The translations under genes were made by a program, and so were the position numbers. Of a DNA stretch of 64,000 bases, positions 9,424 to 19,044 are shown piece by piece (the stretch's first letter is position 1; each line of letters begins with the position of its first letter). Below the pieces are notes generated by a model, which ran no database searches, was not told the origin of the DNA, and saw only the letters and a program-made list of their open reading frames with translations. The stretch lies in contig WUUP01000002.1 of NCBI GenBank assembly GCA_009833045.1, positions 124,001 through 188,000 on the forward strand, given 5' to 3'. Source of the DNA: Saprospirales bacterium GYS_P2D (GTDB lineage: Bacteria; Bacteroidota; Bacteroidia; Chitinophagales; Saprospiraceae).

Positions 9424-10515
9424 GTGAAAATCAAGCATTTACATATTGTCAATTTTAAAAGCTACGCTGTGGCTAAGTTGGATTTTGATAAGAAAATCAA
9501 TCTCCTTTATGGCAAAAATGGAAGTGGAAAAACAAATCTACTTGATGCTATTCACTATATGAGCTTAGCCAAAAGTTACTTCAGCATGACAGACAAGATG
9601 CTCATCAAAGAAGGAGAAGAATACCTGAGGCTCACAGGGAAGATCCAGCATGATGGCAATATCCAAAGTATCATCATCAAATATCCGCTCGGACAAAGAA
9701 AAACAATAGAAGTTCAAAAAAACAGACTAAATAACTCCAGTGAATTAGTCGGAGTATTACCTGTAGTGTTTATCGCTCCAGATGATATCTCAATAGTGAA
9801 TGGTGGTAGCAAAGAGCGACGGGATTTTGTCAATCGGATCCTCTGTCAGTCCAATCCACAATACCTCCGACAGCTAATCAGATATAACCGAGTACTGACT
9901 CAAAAGTCGTCACTACTCAAGAGCGGCAAGATTGACTATACTCTCTTGGATACATATAATGCTGATCTCATATCAACAGGCAGCTATATTCATGCGTGTC
10001 GTAAAAATTTCATTTCTCCTTTCATTGATTTTTTGCAACAAAACTATGCGGATATCTCTGATGGTGCTGAGCAAATAGATATACAGTATATAACTCAATA
10101 TGATGAGGCAGATATCAAAAACGCCTATGAAAATATCCTCAGAGAAGAAGTATACTCTAAGCGAGTACTAATTGGTACTCATAAAGATGACTTTGACTTC
10201 ATCATCAATAATAAGCGCCTCAAAAAATACGGCTCTCAAGGCCAGATTAAGTCATTTTTGTACGCTCTCCGGATCGCCGAATATACCTATATAGAGACTC
10301 AGTTGGGCAAAAAGCCAATATTGATCCTAGATGATTTTTTCGAAAAATTGGATAGATCTCGCCTTAGTCATCTGATCGAGATGATAAATAAGGATACATT
10401 TGAGCAAATATTTCTCTCTGATACAGAACTTGATAGGTCAAAAACGCTGTTTGATGATAGAGGTATAGATTATCAAGCCTTTCGAGTGATAGAGGGGCAG
10501 ATCGCTTCCGATTAA
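9424..10515 (+). CDS. recF: DNA replication and repair protein RecF
   Basis: SMC-like ATPase that loads RecA at gaps with RecOR. I choose the GTG at 9424, giving MKIKHLHIVNFKSY, the standard RecF N-terminus; the ATG at 9373 would add 17 non-conserved residues. Walker A is GKNGSGKT (about residues 30-37), the signature region includes QGQIKSFLYALRIAE, and Walker B is PILILDDFFEKLD. About 363 residues is the normal RecF length. The next gene encodes a DUF721 protein 26 bp downstream, a common Bacteroidota pairing. Confidence 0.95.
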   Translation: MKIKHLHIVNFKSYAVAKLDFDKKINLLYGKNGSGKTNLLDAIHYMSLAKSYFSMTDKMLIKEGEEYLRLTGKIQHDGNIQSIIIKYPLGQRKTIEVQKNRLNNSSELVGVLPVVFIAPDDISIVNGGSKERRDFVNRILCQSNPQYLRQLIRYNRVLTQKSSLLKSGKIDYTLLDTYNADLISTGSYIHACRKNFISPFIDFLQQNYADISDGAEQIDIQYITQYDEADIKNAYENILREEVYSKRVLIGTHKDDFDFIINNKRLKKYGSQGQIKSFLYALRIAEYTYIETQLGKKPILILDDFFEKLDRSRLSHLIEMINKDTFEQIFLSDTELDRSKTLFDDRGIDYQAFRVIEGQIASD

Positions 10516-10541
10516 ACATCACTTCAATAAAACCCCAATAT

Positions 10542-10820
10542 ATGGATCAACATATCAAGGACGTACTCAAAAACTATGTAGATAATAGTAAAATCAAAAA
10601 AGGGTACTATTCTAATAAAATAAAGGCATATTGGTATGAGTCGATGGGAGAGAGCATCACCAGTCGCACTACTGATCTATATCTCAGAGGCACTACACTT
10701 CATGTATTAGTGAGTTCAGCACCACTTAAAAATGAACTTTTTAATCATCGAGATAAGATCATGAGTAGGATCAATGAATACCTCAATGAAGAAATCGTAC
10801 AAGAGGTTCTCATCAAATAA
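10542..10820 (+). CDS. DUF721 domain protein (DciA-like)
   Basis: A 92-residue protein of the DUF721 family, related to DciA, which assists replicative helicase loading in bacteria lacking DnaC or DnaI. Visible features are the helical start (IKDVLKNYVDNSKIKKGYY), the central WYESMGESITSRT and a beta segment with LHVLVSSAPLKNELF, typical of the KH-like fold. It follows recF closely and precedes a terminator. A direct helicase-loading role is an inference from the family. Confidence 0.8.
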   Translation: MDQHIKDVLKNYVDNSKIKKGYYSNKIKAYWYESMGESITSRTTDLYLRGTTLHVLVSSAPLKNELFNHRDKIMSRINEYLNEEIVQEVLIK

Positions 10821-10849
10821 AGCCATTCAATAAAAAACCACGATTTAAT

Positions 10850-10888
10850 AAAAAGGCCCACTGAATAAAGTATTCAATGGGCCTTTTT
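10850..10888. terminator. Bidirectional Rho-independent terminator
   Basis: A hairpin with arms around GGCCCACTGAATA and TATTCAATGGGCC (one mismatch), preceded by an A-run and followed by a T-run. It sits between the convergent DUF721 and subtilase genes and can serve both strands. Confidence 0.88.
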
Positions 10889-10914
10889 TAGGACGGCGCA
10901 ACAGCACGATACTG

Positions 10915-12597
10915 TTACGCTCTTATTTGCTTTGTTTTCTTTACTTTTTTCTTGCCCTTAGTTACTGCTGCTTTGATAAATGCTGACTTGAGATCTACTA
11001 TCCCTCCAGACACTGATAGCTCAGAAAATTTAACCATCTTATCATCTGAGCCAGGCTCTACCACTTCTATAGCGAGTGGTGTAGAAGAATCAACTAACAC
11101 TTCCTTGACCTGCTCAGCTGTGAGACTTGGGAAATACGATCTTATCATAGCAGCTACGCCAGCGACTACAGGAGCAGCCATACTCGTCCCTTGCTGCACT
11201 TCATAGCTATTGTCTGGTGTGGTCGATAGCATAAACTCTCCAGGAGCAAATAAGTCTACATCTTCTTTTCCGAAATTAGAAAAACTCGCCACCATGTTCT
11301 CCGACTTTATATTTGATGAAGCACCTACGCTGATCCAGTTTTTAGGCTTTTTCTTCTTCCAAAAGAGGAAGCCTTTTGGCTTTTTATAATGATCATTGGG
11401 AAAATTAGCTGAGGTATCGATATTCTCACCACTATTACCAGATGCATGGACTAAGAGCACATCATTTTTCTCTGCGTATCGGACAGCATCATCCACATAT
11501 TGCTTTTGAGGAGAGTGCCCTTTGCCAAAGCTCATATTGATGACCGACGCACCGTTATCTACAGCATATCTTATTGCATTAGCTACGTCTTTATCTCTTT
11601 CATCGCCATCCGGCACTGCTCTTAATACCATGATCTTTACATTATTGGCGACACCATTGATACCAATATCATTGTGACGCTCAGCAGCTATGATACCAGC
11701 TACGTGTGTGCCATGCATAGCATCAGGACCTTCTACGCTATTATTGCCATAGTACCGATCTGACAAGTCGTCATAGTCATCTCCTACGATGTCTCTTGGG
11801 TCAAAATCTGGATTGTAGTTGTATTTGAATTTTGCCTCGAAGTAATCTTGCGAATCAAGAAGATCTCCCAAAATAATGGCTCTGACCTCAGACATTTGAG
11901 GGATATATCCCAACTCAGCGCTAAGCGCATTGACGATATTAGCAGCTATCATACTATTGCGATCAGCCTCCATGACTAAGGAATCAACCGTACTCGCTGT
12001 GATACCCGACTCCCCAGCAAACTCTTCTAAATGATCTAAAACCTCACTAAACAGAGCTACCGTAGCACTCATTTCTTCATAATTCCTTTTGGCACTTGCT
12101 ATATCCTTTTCTATCTCCTTGCCCCATTCTACGTACTGATTATAGTCTTTGAGATCATCTTTGCTCAGTTGAGATGGATCCTCTACATTTTTAAATCTGT
12201 CTCTCAGTGCCGCATATAGGCGTGTCATCTCGTAAGTATCAGCATCTACTTGCGACCCATTAGGTCCTCCAATGAAATTCCATCCATGGATATCGTCCAC
12301 GTAGCCATTATTATCATCATCGATACCATTGTCTGGTATTTCGTCAGTATTATTCCAGATCACATCATCGAGATCTTCATGCTCTATATCTACACCTGAG
12401 TCGATGACTGCTACGACTACCGTTTGACCTTGTTTCCCTTTTACCACATTCTCGTAGATGTAGTCAGTACTGATATTGAAAGGAGTCTCTTCGGTCTTCA
12501 GTCCGTGATACCAATTGGGACTACTATTTTGTGCGGAGATGAAATAACTTAGACCTAATAAAATGGATAGAGAAAAAAATACTTTGTTTTGCATCAA
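10915..12597 (-). CDS. Secreted subtilisin-like serine peptidase (S8 family)
   Basis: A 560-residue exported protease. The signal peptide ends around residue 22 (SYFISAQ). The catalytic triad is visible: Asp in VVVAVIDSGVDIEHED (about D66), His in MHGTHVAGIIAAE (about H297) and Ser in QQGTSMAAPVVAGVAA (about S472). The oxyanion Asn region reads LLVHASGNSGEN. About 230 residues separate the Asp and His motifs, far more than in subtilisin. The insert is largely helical and charged (LSKDDLKDYNQYVEWGKEIE) and may be a regulatory or structural module. The C-terminus is basic (KGKKKVKKTKQ) and has no clear sorting domain. Monocistronic. Confidence 0.92.
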   Translation of the reverse strand: MMQNKVFFSLSILLGLSYFISAQNSSPNWYHGLKTEETPFNISTDYIYENVVKGKQGQTVVVAVIDSGVDIEHEDLDDVIWNNTDEIPDNGIDDDNNGYVDDIHGWNFIGGPNGSQVDADTYEMTRLYAALRDRFKNVEDPSQLSKDDLKDYNQYVEWGKEIEKDIASAKRNYEEMSATVALFSEVLDHLEEFAGESGITASTVDSLVMEADRNSMIAANIVNALSAELGYIPQMSEVRAIILGDLLDSQDYFEAKFKYNYNPDFDPRDIVGDDYDDLSDRYYGNNSVEGPDAMHGTHVAGIIAAERHNDIGINGVANNVKIMVLRAVPDGDERDKDVANAIRYAVDNGASVINMSFGKGHSPQKQYVDDAVRYAEKNDVLLVHASGNSGENIDTSANFPNDHYKKPKGFLFWKKKKPKNWISVGASSNIKSENMVASFSNFGKEDVDLFAPGEFMLSTTPDNSYEVQQGTSMAAPVVAGVAAMIRSYFPSLTAEQVKEVLVDSSTPLAIEVVEPGSDDKMVKFSELSVSGGIVDLKSAFIKAAVTKGKKKVKKTKQIRA

Positions 12598-12715
12598 ATC
12601 AATTTAAAATCAAATACATCCACATTTTCCTTGCTTAGATACTATCATGTGTAATCTGTGGATCAAAACAGCGTTTCTGAAAAGGCCGCAAAAGTAAATA
12701 AAATATAAACGTCAC

Positions 12716-14587
12716 GTGGCAGAAAATTCTATCGCCTACGCTCATAAAATCCTGTTAAAATACTGGGGATATGCCAGTCTGCGACCAAAGCAACAAGAGG
12801 TGGTCAGTGCATTACTGGAGGGTAGGAGTGTAGTAGCATTGCTACCTACAGGTGGTGGCAAGTCTATATGCTACCAAGTACCCGCCATGATGACAGAGGG
12901 ACTTACGATAGTCGTCTCACCTCTGATATCTCTGATGGAGGATCAGGTCGAACATCTCAAGCGTATAGGGATTAAGGCTGAAGCCATTCATTCTGGTCAG
13001 AGTTCTTTTGACATCGACAGAATATTAGAAAACTGCCGATTTGGGGCTGTCAAAATGCTTTATGTATCTCCTGAGCGACTAGCCTCTGAGATGTTTCTCC
13101 AGCGGATCATGTACTGTCGGATTGATCTCGTAGCCATAGATGAGGCGCACTGTATATCTCAGTGGGGACATGACTTTAGACCTTCTTATCTTAATATCCG
13201 TGACTTCATAGGTGCTATGCCTGGGGTCGGACTGATCGCTCTCACAGCCTCAGCGACTCCTGTAGTGATCCAAGAGATCATCGAGCTGCTCGACCTGCAG
13301 CAGCCAGCATTGATACGAGATAGCTTCAATCGAGAAAACCTCAAAATAAGGATCAATAAAACAAACACAAAGATCAATGACCTCCTAAATAGCGTGGCCA
13401 TCGCCCTTGGAAAAACCATCATTTATTGTCGTAGTCGTCGTCAGGTACAGATGATAGCGGAGAGTCTGCAGCGAGAGGGTATTCGGGCAGAATACTACCA
13501 TGCAGGTCTGGACTATAAGCTAAAGAGTAAAATCCAAGAAAAATTTAAGACAGGTAAAATAAACTGTATCGTAGCCACAAATGCCTTTGGTATGGGTATC
13601 GATGTGAATGATGTAAGACAGGTATACCACTATGGATTACCGCCTTCTATCGAAGAGTATTATCAAGAGATCGGTAGAGCCGGTCGAGACGGACACAGTT
13701 CGATAGTGAGTATGTACTATGACCAGTCTGACGTCCGAAGATTGGAGGAGAGCTTGACCATCGACTATCCGATAGTTGATACATTAGTCCATTACTATAA
13801 ACTGCTACATGTACACTATGGTATAGAAATAGACCAAGGAGAAGGGCGAAACATTGCTTTTGACATATATGATCTGGCTCAGAAGTATAGCCTGAATGCT
13901 AAAGTAATGAATGGTATCGTCAAGGCATTAGGCTTTATAGGAGTACTATCCATCATTTACAATCCTAAACCCGTTTTCTTCGTCAAGTATCTGCTACGTC
14001 ACCGTGACTTACACTCTATCCAGCTCGATCAAGATGCTGACCAGTTATGTCAATATTTAATGCGCTCTTATGAAGGGATCTGGGATCAATGGATCAAAAT
14101 AAAAAGTAAAAAAGTACCTAAACGATACCATAAAAACGAAGAGTTACTCGAGGCTGACCTTACTGAATTGAGGAAAAAGGGTGTCCTAAGGATGTATAAA
14201 ATGGATGCTGGGCCAAGAATAGTATTTCTCCAAAACAGATTAGCGAGTAGAGATGTCGATAAGCTATTCTTAAACTATAATGCACTCAAGGAACGAAAGG
14301 CAGATCGCATTAAAGGAATGCTATCCCTACTGGCGACAGAAGACTGTCGAATGGCTAATATGTTAGCCTACTTTGGAGAAGAAGAGTTAAGCCCATGTGG
14401 TCAATGTGACAACTGTACTGAGGCTCAGCAGGTCATATATAGCAAAAAAGAGATTATGGCCATGTCTGACGATCAGATCAAAGCGCTACTGTCTCATGCT
14501 CAGCGCACTAAAAATCTTGAGCTACTATCACTCCTCCAAGAGCTCTATAGCGAGGGTCTCATATCCCATACTAGCATCACCTCATGA
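12716..14587 (+). CDS. recQ: ATP-dependent DNA helicase RecQ
   Basis: 3'-5' superfamily 2 helicase of recombination and repair. It starts at GTG 12716. Walker A is LLPTGGGKS (about residues 42-50), the DEAH box is AIDEAHCISQWGHDFRPSY (about 140-158), motif III is ALTASATP, and motif VI is QEIGRAGRDG. The RQC zinc-binding cysteines are visible near residues 543-564 (LSPCGQCDNC). At 623 residues I see no convincing HRDC domain, so this is a short RecQ. The downstream glycosyltransferase gene overlaps its stop by four bases. Confidence 0.94.
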   Translation: MAENSIAYAHKILLKYWGYASLRPKQQEVVSALLEGRSVVALLPTGGGKSICYQVPAMMTEGLTIVVSPLISLMEDQVEHLKRIGIKAEAIHSGQSSFDIDRILENCRFGAVKMLYVSPERLASEMFLQRIMYCRIDLVAIDEAHCISQWGHDFRPSYLNIRDFIGAMPGVGLIALTASATPVVIQEIIELLDLQQPALIRDSFNRENLKIRINKTNTKINDLLNSVAIALGKTIIYCRSRRQVQMIAESLQREGIRAEYYHAGLDYKLKSKIQEKFKTGKINCIVATNAFGMGIDVNDVRQVYHYGLPPSIEEYYQEIGRAGRDGHSSIVSMYYDQSDVRRLEESLTIDYPIVDTLVHYYKLLHVHYGIEIDQGEGRNIAFDIYDLAQKYSLNAKVMNGIVKALGFIGVLSIIYNPKPVFFVKYLLRHRDLHSIQLDQDADQLCQYLMRSYEGIWDQWIKIKSKKVPKRYHKNEELLEADLTELRKKGVLRMYKMDAGPRIVFLQNRLASRDVDKLFLNYNALKERKADRIKGMLSLLATEDCRMANMLAYFGEEELSPCGQCDNCTEAQQVIYSKKEIMAMSDDQIKALLSHAQRTKNLELLSLLQELYSEGLISHTSITS

Positions 14588-15693
14588 GTCAAAATACATC
14601 ATATGATCATATCCTATTAGTCACTAATGATCTGACCCACGATCGACGAATGATCCGTATCTGCGAGACATTAGTCGCTGCTGGTAAAAAAGTATTATTA
14701 GTCGGACGAGAACAACGTGAAAGTAAAGCTTTGTCAACTCGATCTTTTGACCAAAGCAGAGTAAAATGTAGATTTCGCTCTGGGCTTTTATTCTATCTTG
14801 AGATAAACATCAGACTGGCATGGGCGGTGAGATCATTAAAATACAAAACCATCACTGCAAATGATCTCGACACTCTACTACCGGCTTACATATCTGCTAA
14901 ACGCTCAGGAAATGCTCTGCTTTTTGATGCGCATGAGCTATTTATAGATGTCCCAGAGCTCATCGATCATCCTATCAAAAGATGGATATGGAAGATGATA
15001 GGACTGAAGATAATACCTCATACCACAGCTCGATATACGGTAGGACATGAGCTATCTCGTATACTTCACCAGCGATATGGTAAGACCTTCGAGATCATCA
15101 GAAATGTCCCAAAGAAATGTAATGATACGCCTCATTATCATCGCAATGACGCATTCACAATAGCCTATCTCGGTGTGCTCAATGTAGATCGTGGACTAAT
15201 TGCTTTATTGACAGCAGTCAGCCAGATAGATCACATACGCATCGACATCATAGGGGACGGAGTCATGAGAACCAAACTCGAACAACTCAGTGCTGAATAT
15301 GAGCTTCAAGATCGGGTCATCTTTCATGGAATGTTGACACCTGAAAAATTTCGCCCACTCCTCTGTAGCGCTCACTTAGGATATAATGTGCTCAATCCCA
15401 CATCGGCTAATTATAGGTATTCATTAGCTAATAAATTTTTTGACTACATCAGTCATGGACTACCCGTCATCGTCACTGACCTACCAGAATATCGCACTAT
15501 TATAAATGACATTGACTGTGGATATTTCATACCAAAACATCAAGCAGAAACTCTAAAAGTGACACTACAGCACATTATATCCCATGAAGAAGAATGGCAG
15601 CAAAAGGTCAAAAACTGTGATATAGCAGCACAAAAATACAATTGGGAAAATGAGGCTCAAAAACTGCTAAAACTGTATAAATACCAGGCTTAA
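14584..15693 (+). CDS. Glycosyltransferase, GT4-like
   Basis: A 369-residue GT-B fold glycosyltransferase. The N-terminal half has LLVTNDLTHDRRMIRI and FDAHELFIDVPEL. The C-terminal nucleotide-sugar half has AYLGVLNVDRGLIALL, IDIIGDGVMRTKLEQL and the family 4-like sequence LANKFFDYISHGLPVIVTD. Sugar donor and acceptor are unknown; surface polysaccharide or glycolipid synthesis is the usual role. It is translationally coupled to recQ by an ATGA overlap, an unusual functional pairing that probably reflects shared transcription only. Confidence 0.82.
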   Translation: MSQNTSYDHILLVTNDLTHDRRMIRICETLVAAGKKVLLVGREQRESKALSTRSFDQSRVKCRFRSGLLFYLEINIRLAWAVRSLKYKTITANDLDTLLPAYISAKRSGNALLFDAHELFIDVPELIDHPIKRWIWKMIGLKIIPHTTARYTVGHELSRILHQRYGKTFEIIRNVPKKCNDTPHYHRNDAFTIAYLGVLNVDRGLIALLTAVSQIDHIRIDIIGDGVMRTKLEQLSAEYELQDRVIFHGMLTPEKFRPLLCSAHLGYNVLNPTSANYRYSLANKFFDYISHGLPVIVTDLPEYRTIINDIDCGYFIPKHQAETLKVTLQHIISHEEEWQQKVKNCDIAAQKYNWENEAQKLLKLYKYQA

Positions 15694-15846
15694 CATGACA
15701 AAGCTTGTCGTCTTTTATAAATATCAATGTTAAGCAAGTTTTAAATTATTGGTATGCTTTATTATTTTTAGCATTTTTATTTCGCATTGATCACTCAGAT
15801 CAGCTAAAAAGAGGGCAAATAAAATCTTTAATCAAATAAATAGTAA

Positions 15847-16656
15847 ATGAAAAAAAGTATCATTAAAATGAGTGCTATGGCATTTGCATTTTTTGCTTTG
15901 ACGGCGAGTACGATCCAAGCACAAGATGCGCCTACTGCTGCCGGCACATACAATGACGGATTAGCACAGCTCAAGGCAAAGGACTACGAGAATGGTCTAA
16001 TGAATATGGAGAAAGCATTAGAGTTGGCTACAGCTGACGAAAATGAACAAATCATAGGCCTGGCTAAGAAGAATGGAGCTATAGCCGCCTACAATGTGGG
16101 AAATGCCAAAAGAAAAGCAAAAGCCTATGACGAGGCAATGAGCTACTACAACAAAGGAATCGAACTAAGCCCAAGCTACTCATCTAACTATGAAGGCATA
16201 GCCAGAGTACATGAAGATAAAGGTGATAAAGTAGAAGCAGTAAAAGCCTATATCGTAGCTGCTCAAAAAGCAGAAGAAACCGATGATGCCAAAAAAGCAG
16301 TAAGCCGATATAAAAAAGCAGAAGTCTTAACCGGAAAAACATATGTAGGTAAAGACTACACAACTGCTATAGAAATGGCGAAAGCCTATACTGCAGCAAA
16401 ACAAGATAATGCCGAGGTATACTACTACCTATCACGCTCTCAGGCTGCAGCAGGTAGTGGTGATGATGCTATCGCCAGTATGGAGATGGCTATCAGTAAA
16501 TCAGGTGATGCTGTACCTGACAAGTACACTTTTTATCTCGCAGAGCAACTTGAGAAAGCTGGCAAGAACGCTGAGGCAGCGGCTGCGTATCGCAAAGTAA
16601 CAGAGGAAAAATACAAAGCTCAAGCAGAATATAGAGCTGGACAACTCGGAGGATAA
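15847..16656 (+). CDS. Exported TPR protein
   Basis: A 269-residue protein with an N-terminal signal peptide (FALTASTIQAQ, cleavage near residue 25) followed by tetratricopeptide repeats across almost its whole length, for example YNDGLAQLKAKDYENGLMNM, YDEAMSYYNKGIELSPSYSS and DDAIASMEMAISKSG. Ala-, Lys- and Glu-rich. A periplasmic scaffold role is the safest statement; no enzymatic domain is seen. It has its own terminator and is probably monocistronic. Confidence 0.8.
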   Translation: MKKSIIKMSAMAFAFFALTASTIQAQDAPTAAGTYNDGLAQLKAKDYENGLMNMEKALELATADENEQIIGLAKKNGAIAAYNVGNAKRKAKAYDEAMSYYNKGIELSPSYSSNYEGIARVHEDKGDKVEAVKAYIVAAQKAEETDDAKKAVSRYKKAEVLTGKTYVGKDYTTAIEMAKAYTAAKQDNAEVYYYLSRSQAAAGSGDDAIASMEMAISKSGDAVPDKYTFYLAEQLEKAGKNAEAAAAYRKVTEEKYKAQAEYRAGQLGG

Positions 16657-16684
16657 CCCTTCTCTTTCTTCTTAATCGAAATAG

Positions 16685-16724
16685 AAAGAGGGTAAAGATC
16701 ACTTGATCTTTACCCTCTTTTTTA
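16685..16724. terminator. Rho-independent terminator between convergent genes
   Basis: AAAGAGGGTAAAGATC pairs with GATCTTTACCCTCTTT around a very short loop, followed by a T-run on the plus strand. The A-run on the other side is weaker, so minus-strand use (for DUF3078) is less certain. Confidence 0.88.
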
Positions 16725-16741
16725 TGCCTTAGTTGTAAGGA

Positions 16742-17653
16742 TTAAAACTTAATAGTCGCACCCAGCCCCAGCATCTGCATGAACTGGAGATTGCTATCAC
16801 TCTCTGTGATATCCGATGTGCCATCACCATTGACATCCTTGAGATAGTCGAGATCCACATCCTTATCAAATATGAGCTGCGTCTGTAGCGACATCGCCAG
16901 CCAGTCATTAGCATGTATGTTGAGACGTCCTCGCCAGTACAGATCCAGTGTGCCAAAGTCCTCCAAGTAATTAGTAAAGACTAAAAGGTGTGTACTCAGC
17001 TCAGTACGGTCAAGTATTTCTTTTTCGTATGAGAGTCGTAGGTAGGCGCCCAGCTCATTTCGCATCATTTTACCTTCTTCGATACCATAGTTAGTCTCAT
17101 CGACTTCATCATCCATCACGATCGTCTGCTTTCCTGCCACAGGAGAGATATCAGCATGCACAGTCAGACTATCACTATGATACTCGAGACCAAATCCTGT
17201 AGTGAGATATCCTGGGGCAAAGAAATTAGACTGCTTGGCTCGCATCGGATCAGTCTCGTCCACCTCGTAATAGGTAGGAGAGGCCTGAGTCAGCACATCT
17301 GTAAAAAAAGTGATCTGAGTATTCTCGCCTTGTCGTTTTCCGACACGTGTGAGTAGTGAGAGTATATCTTGAGTCTTGATGACTCCATCTTCTTCAGCAA
17401 TATTAGCTACTCCGAAGTTTTGGTTATAAGCTGTATTAAATGTCCAATCTTCTTGCTTATAGTCAGCTCTGAAGTCTATTGATGTACTCAGCGCTATTGA
17501 GTTTCGTCCGCCAGCTGCCCAGTTATCATAGTGAGCCTGATTAAACTGTAGCATCGGCTGAAAGTGAATTTTCCAATAGGAGGTAGAGTCATTCCCATTA
17601 TTTGCGATAAGCAGAGAAGGAAGACATAGCAGTTCAAAGAATAAAGATTTCAT
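16742..17653 (-). CDS. DUF3078 domain outer-membrane protein
   Basis: A 303-residue exported protein of the DUF3078 family, widespread in Bacteroidota and of unknown function. It has an N-terminal signal (LLCLPSLLIAN) and the family motif region FNQAHYDNWAAGGRNSIALS. Repeated amphipathic beta-strands run through the rest and it ends with an aromatic C-terminus (LGATIKF), typical of an outer-membrane beta-barrel. The DUF2147 gene lies upstream on the same strand, with 52 bp between them. Confidence 0.82.
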   Translation of the reverse strand: MKSLFFELLCLPSLLIANNGNDSTSYWKIHFQPMLQFNQAHYDNWAAGGRNSIALSTSIDFRADYKQEDWTFNTAYNQNFGVANIAEEDGVIKTQDILSLLTRVGKRQGENTQITFFTDVLTQASPTYYEVDETDPMRAKQSNFFAPGYLTTGFGLEYHSDSLTVHADISPVAGKQTIVMDDEVDETNYGIEEGKMMRNELGAYLRLSYEKEILDRTELSTHLLVFTNYLEDFGTLDLYWRGRLNIHANDWLAMSLQTQLIFDKDVDLDYLKDVNGDGTSDITESDSNLQFMQMLGLGATIKF

Positions 17654-17705
17654 ATTTCGGTATAGTGTAGTTGATTGATGTTTTATGCTTGATTTGGCCG
17701 TCAGC

Positions 17706-18134
17706 TTACTTGACCCGCAGCCATGTCTGTGTACGTCCTAACGCCGGCATGCCTATATAGCCTCTGACTTTGAGTGTATTCTGATCAGCCAGAGACACTT
17801 TACACTTATAGGTTTTACCATTTTCTGGATCGAGGATCCGACCTCCGGTCAGTTCATTGCCATCTTCCTCAAGGTTCCACAGGATTTCCATTCCGATGAG
17901 GGGTTTATCTTTTTTGTCATCACTACATAGATCACATACCGTATCTTCTTGGACATCAAAAAGTTTGATGATTTTGCCTGAGTATGTGCCGTCAGATTTA
18001 GGTGAGATATCAATGTATGCGGTCGGCTGACCATCCTTATCATCAATCGATTGCCAAGTACCAGCCATATCATTTTGGCTATAACCAATACAGAAAAGAC
18101 AAAAGCTGAGCCAGGTGAGAATATACTTTTTCAT
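17706..18134 (-). CDS. DUF2147 domain exported protein
   Basis: A 142-residue secreted protein with a signal peptide (FCLFCIGYSQ) and a single DUF2147 domain: MAGTWQSIDDKDGQPTAYID, GKIIKLF, a Cys pair (VCDLCSDD), GGRILDPENGKTYKCKV and LKVRGYIGMPALGRTQTW. Members are small periplasmic beta-barrel-fold proteins of unknown role. Confidence 0.85.
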   Translation of the reverse strand: MKKYILTWLSFCLFCIGYSQNDMAGTWQSIDDKDGQPTAYIDISPKSDGTYSGKIIKLFDVQEDTVCDLCSDDKKDKPLIGMEILWNLEEDGNELTGGRILDPENGKTYKCKVSLADQNTLKVRGYIGMPALGRTQTWLRVK

Positions 18135-18221
18135 GATTACTTGCGGATTTCCTCCTACAATTAACGTAAATTCTACAATTATAAATTGTACAAACCTTTA
18201 AGAAAATGTGATCGCTAAAAA

Positions 18222-19034
18222 TCAGATATCTCGCTTCATGAAGCTATAATAGGCCACACCTAAGAATATGGCTATCCAAACAATCGATCCAATAGTTGCC
18301 TGAGAATAAGTCAATAGAAAGCTAAAATCTAAATCCTTCTTAGGCACCATATCTGCAAATCGATACAACGGAAAAGGCATGAGATCCTCTATACAGTTGG
18401 ACGGATAGTAGTTGATAGTATTATTCTGAATCACCCGAAAATGTACAGCCCATTTGATCAAAGGCTCAAGCATGATCATATAGCAGAGATAAAGCAGCAC
18501 TGCTACTCCAGAGCGTCTGATGACGAAACCGCAAAACAAACCGAAGCTCATATATCCTATACTCATTAAGAAAAAGCGAGGAATGGCCCAACTATTATAA
18601 AATGCATCTGACATCGTCCAGCCCTCTGTATGATACATACCAATGCCAAGACAGATGACTGTATAGAGTAGAGTAGCAGCTATAGCTAATGCAACTACCG
18701 TAATGACTTTAGACAGGTAGTATTGCTGACGAGTCATACCCGTGATGATGTTTTGCCGAAAGGTCTTATATCCCACTTCATTGACTACAATGAAAACGGA
18801 AATCAAACCTAAAAAGAAGAAAACCAACCAATTACCAATGTATCCCTGATAATCCCAAACCATAGGGAAAGTAAAAAACACCTCATTATTCGGGAGTGGT
18901 GGAGGTACATCTTTAAATTCTTTGCCTATAAAAATGACTGTAGGCATCGTGAGTAAAAACATGAATACTAACAACGAGATGACAGCATTCTTCTTAAACT
19001 TGGTATATTCTAATCGTAATAATTTAATAATCAT
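18222..19034 (-). CDS. ABC-2 type transporter permease
   Basis: A 270-residue integral membrane protein with about six hydrophobic helices (for example VISLLVFMFLLTMPTVIFIG, WLVFFFLGLISVFIVVNEVG, VVALAIAATLLYTVICLGIG). It lies 10 bp downstream of an ABC ATPase gene and is clearly its membrane partner. The substrate is not predictable. Confidence 0.85.
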   Translation of the reverse strand: MIIKLLRLEYTKFKKNAVISLLVFMFLLTMPTVIFIGKEFKDVPPPLPNNEVFFTFPMVWDYQGYIGNWLVFFFLGLISVFIVVNEVGYKTFRQNIITGMTRQQYYLSKVITVVALAIAATLLYTVICLGIGMYHTEGWTMSDAFYNSWAIPRFFLMSIGYMSFGLFCGFVIRRSGVAVLLYLCYMIMLEPLIKWAVHFRVIQNNTINYYPSNCIEDLMPFPLYRFADMVPKKDLDFSFLLTYSQATIGSIVWIAIFLGVAYYSFMKRDI

Positions 19035-19044
19035 GGCTCTCGAT

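Noticed and set aside
9411-9426. Promoter box CACATTTG just before the recF GTG
   Set aside because: It would give a leaderless start and has no suitably spaced -33 element. I do not rely on it.
14584-15693. Functional link between recQ and the glycosyltransferase
   Set aside because: They overlap by four bases, but no shared pathway is apparent. Co-transcription alone does not support a joint function.
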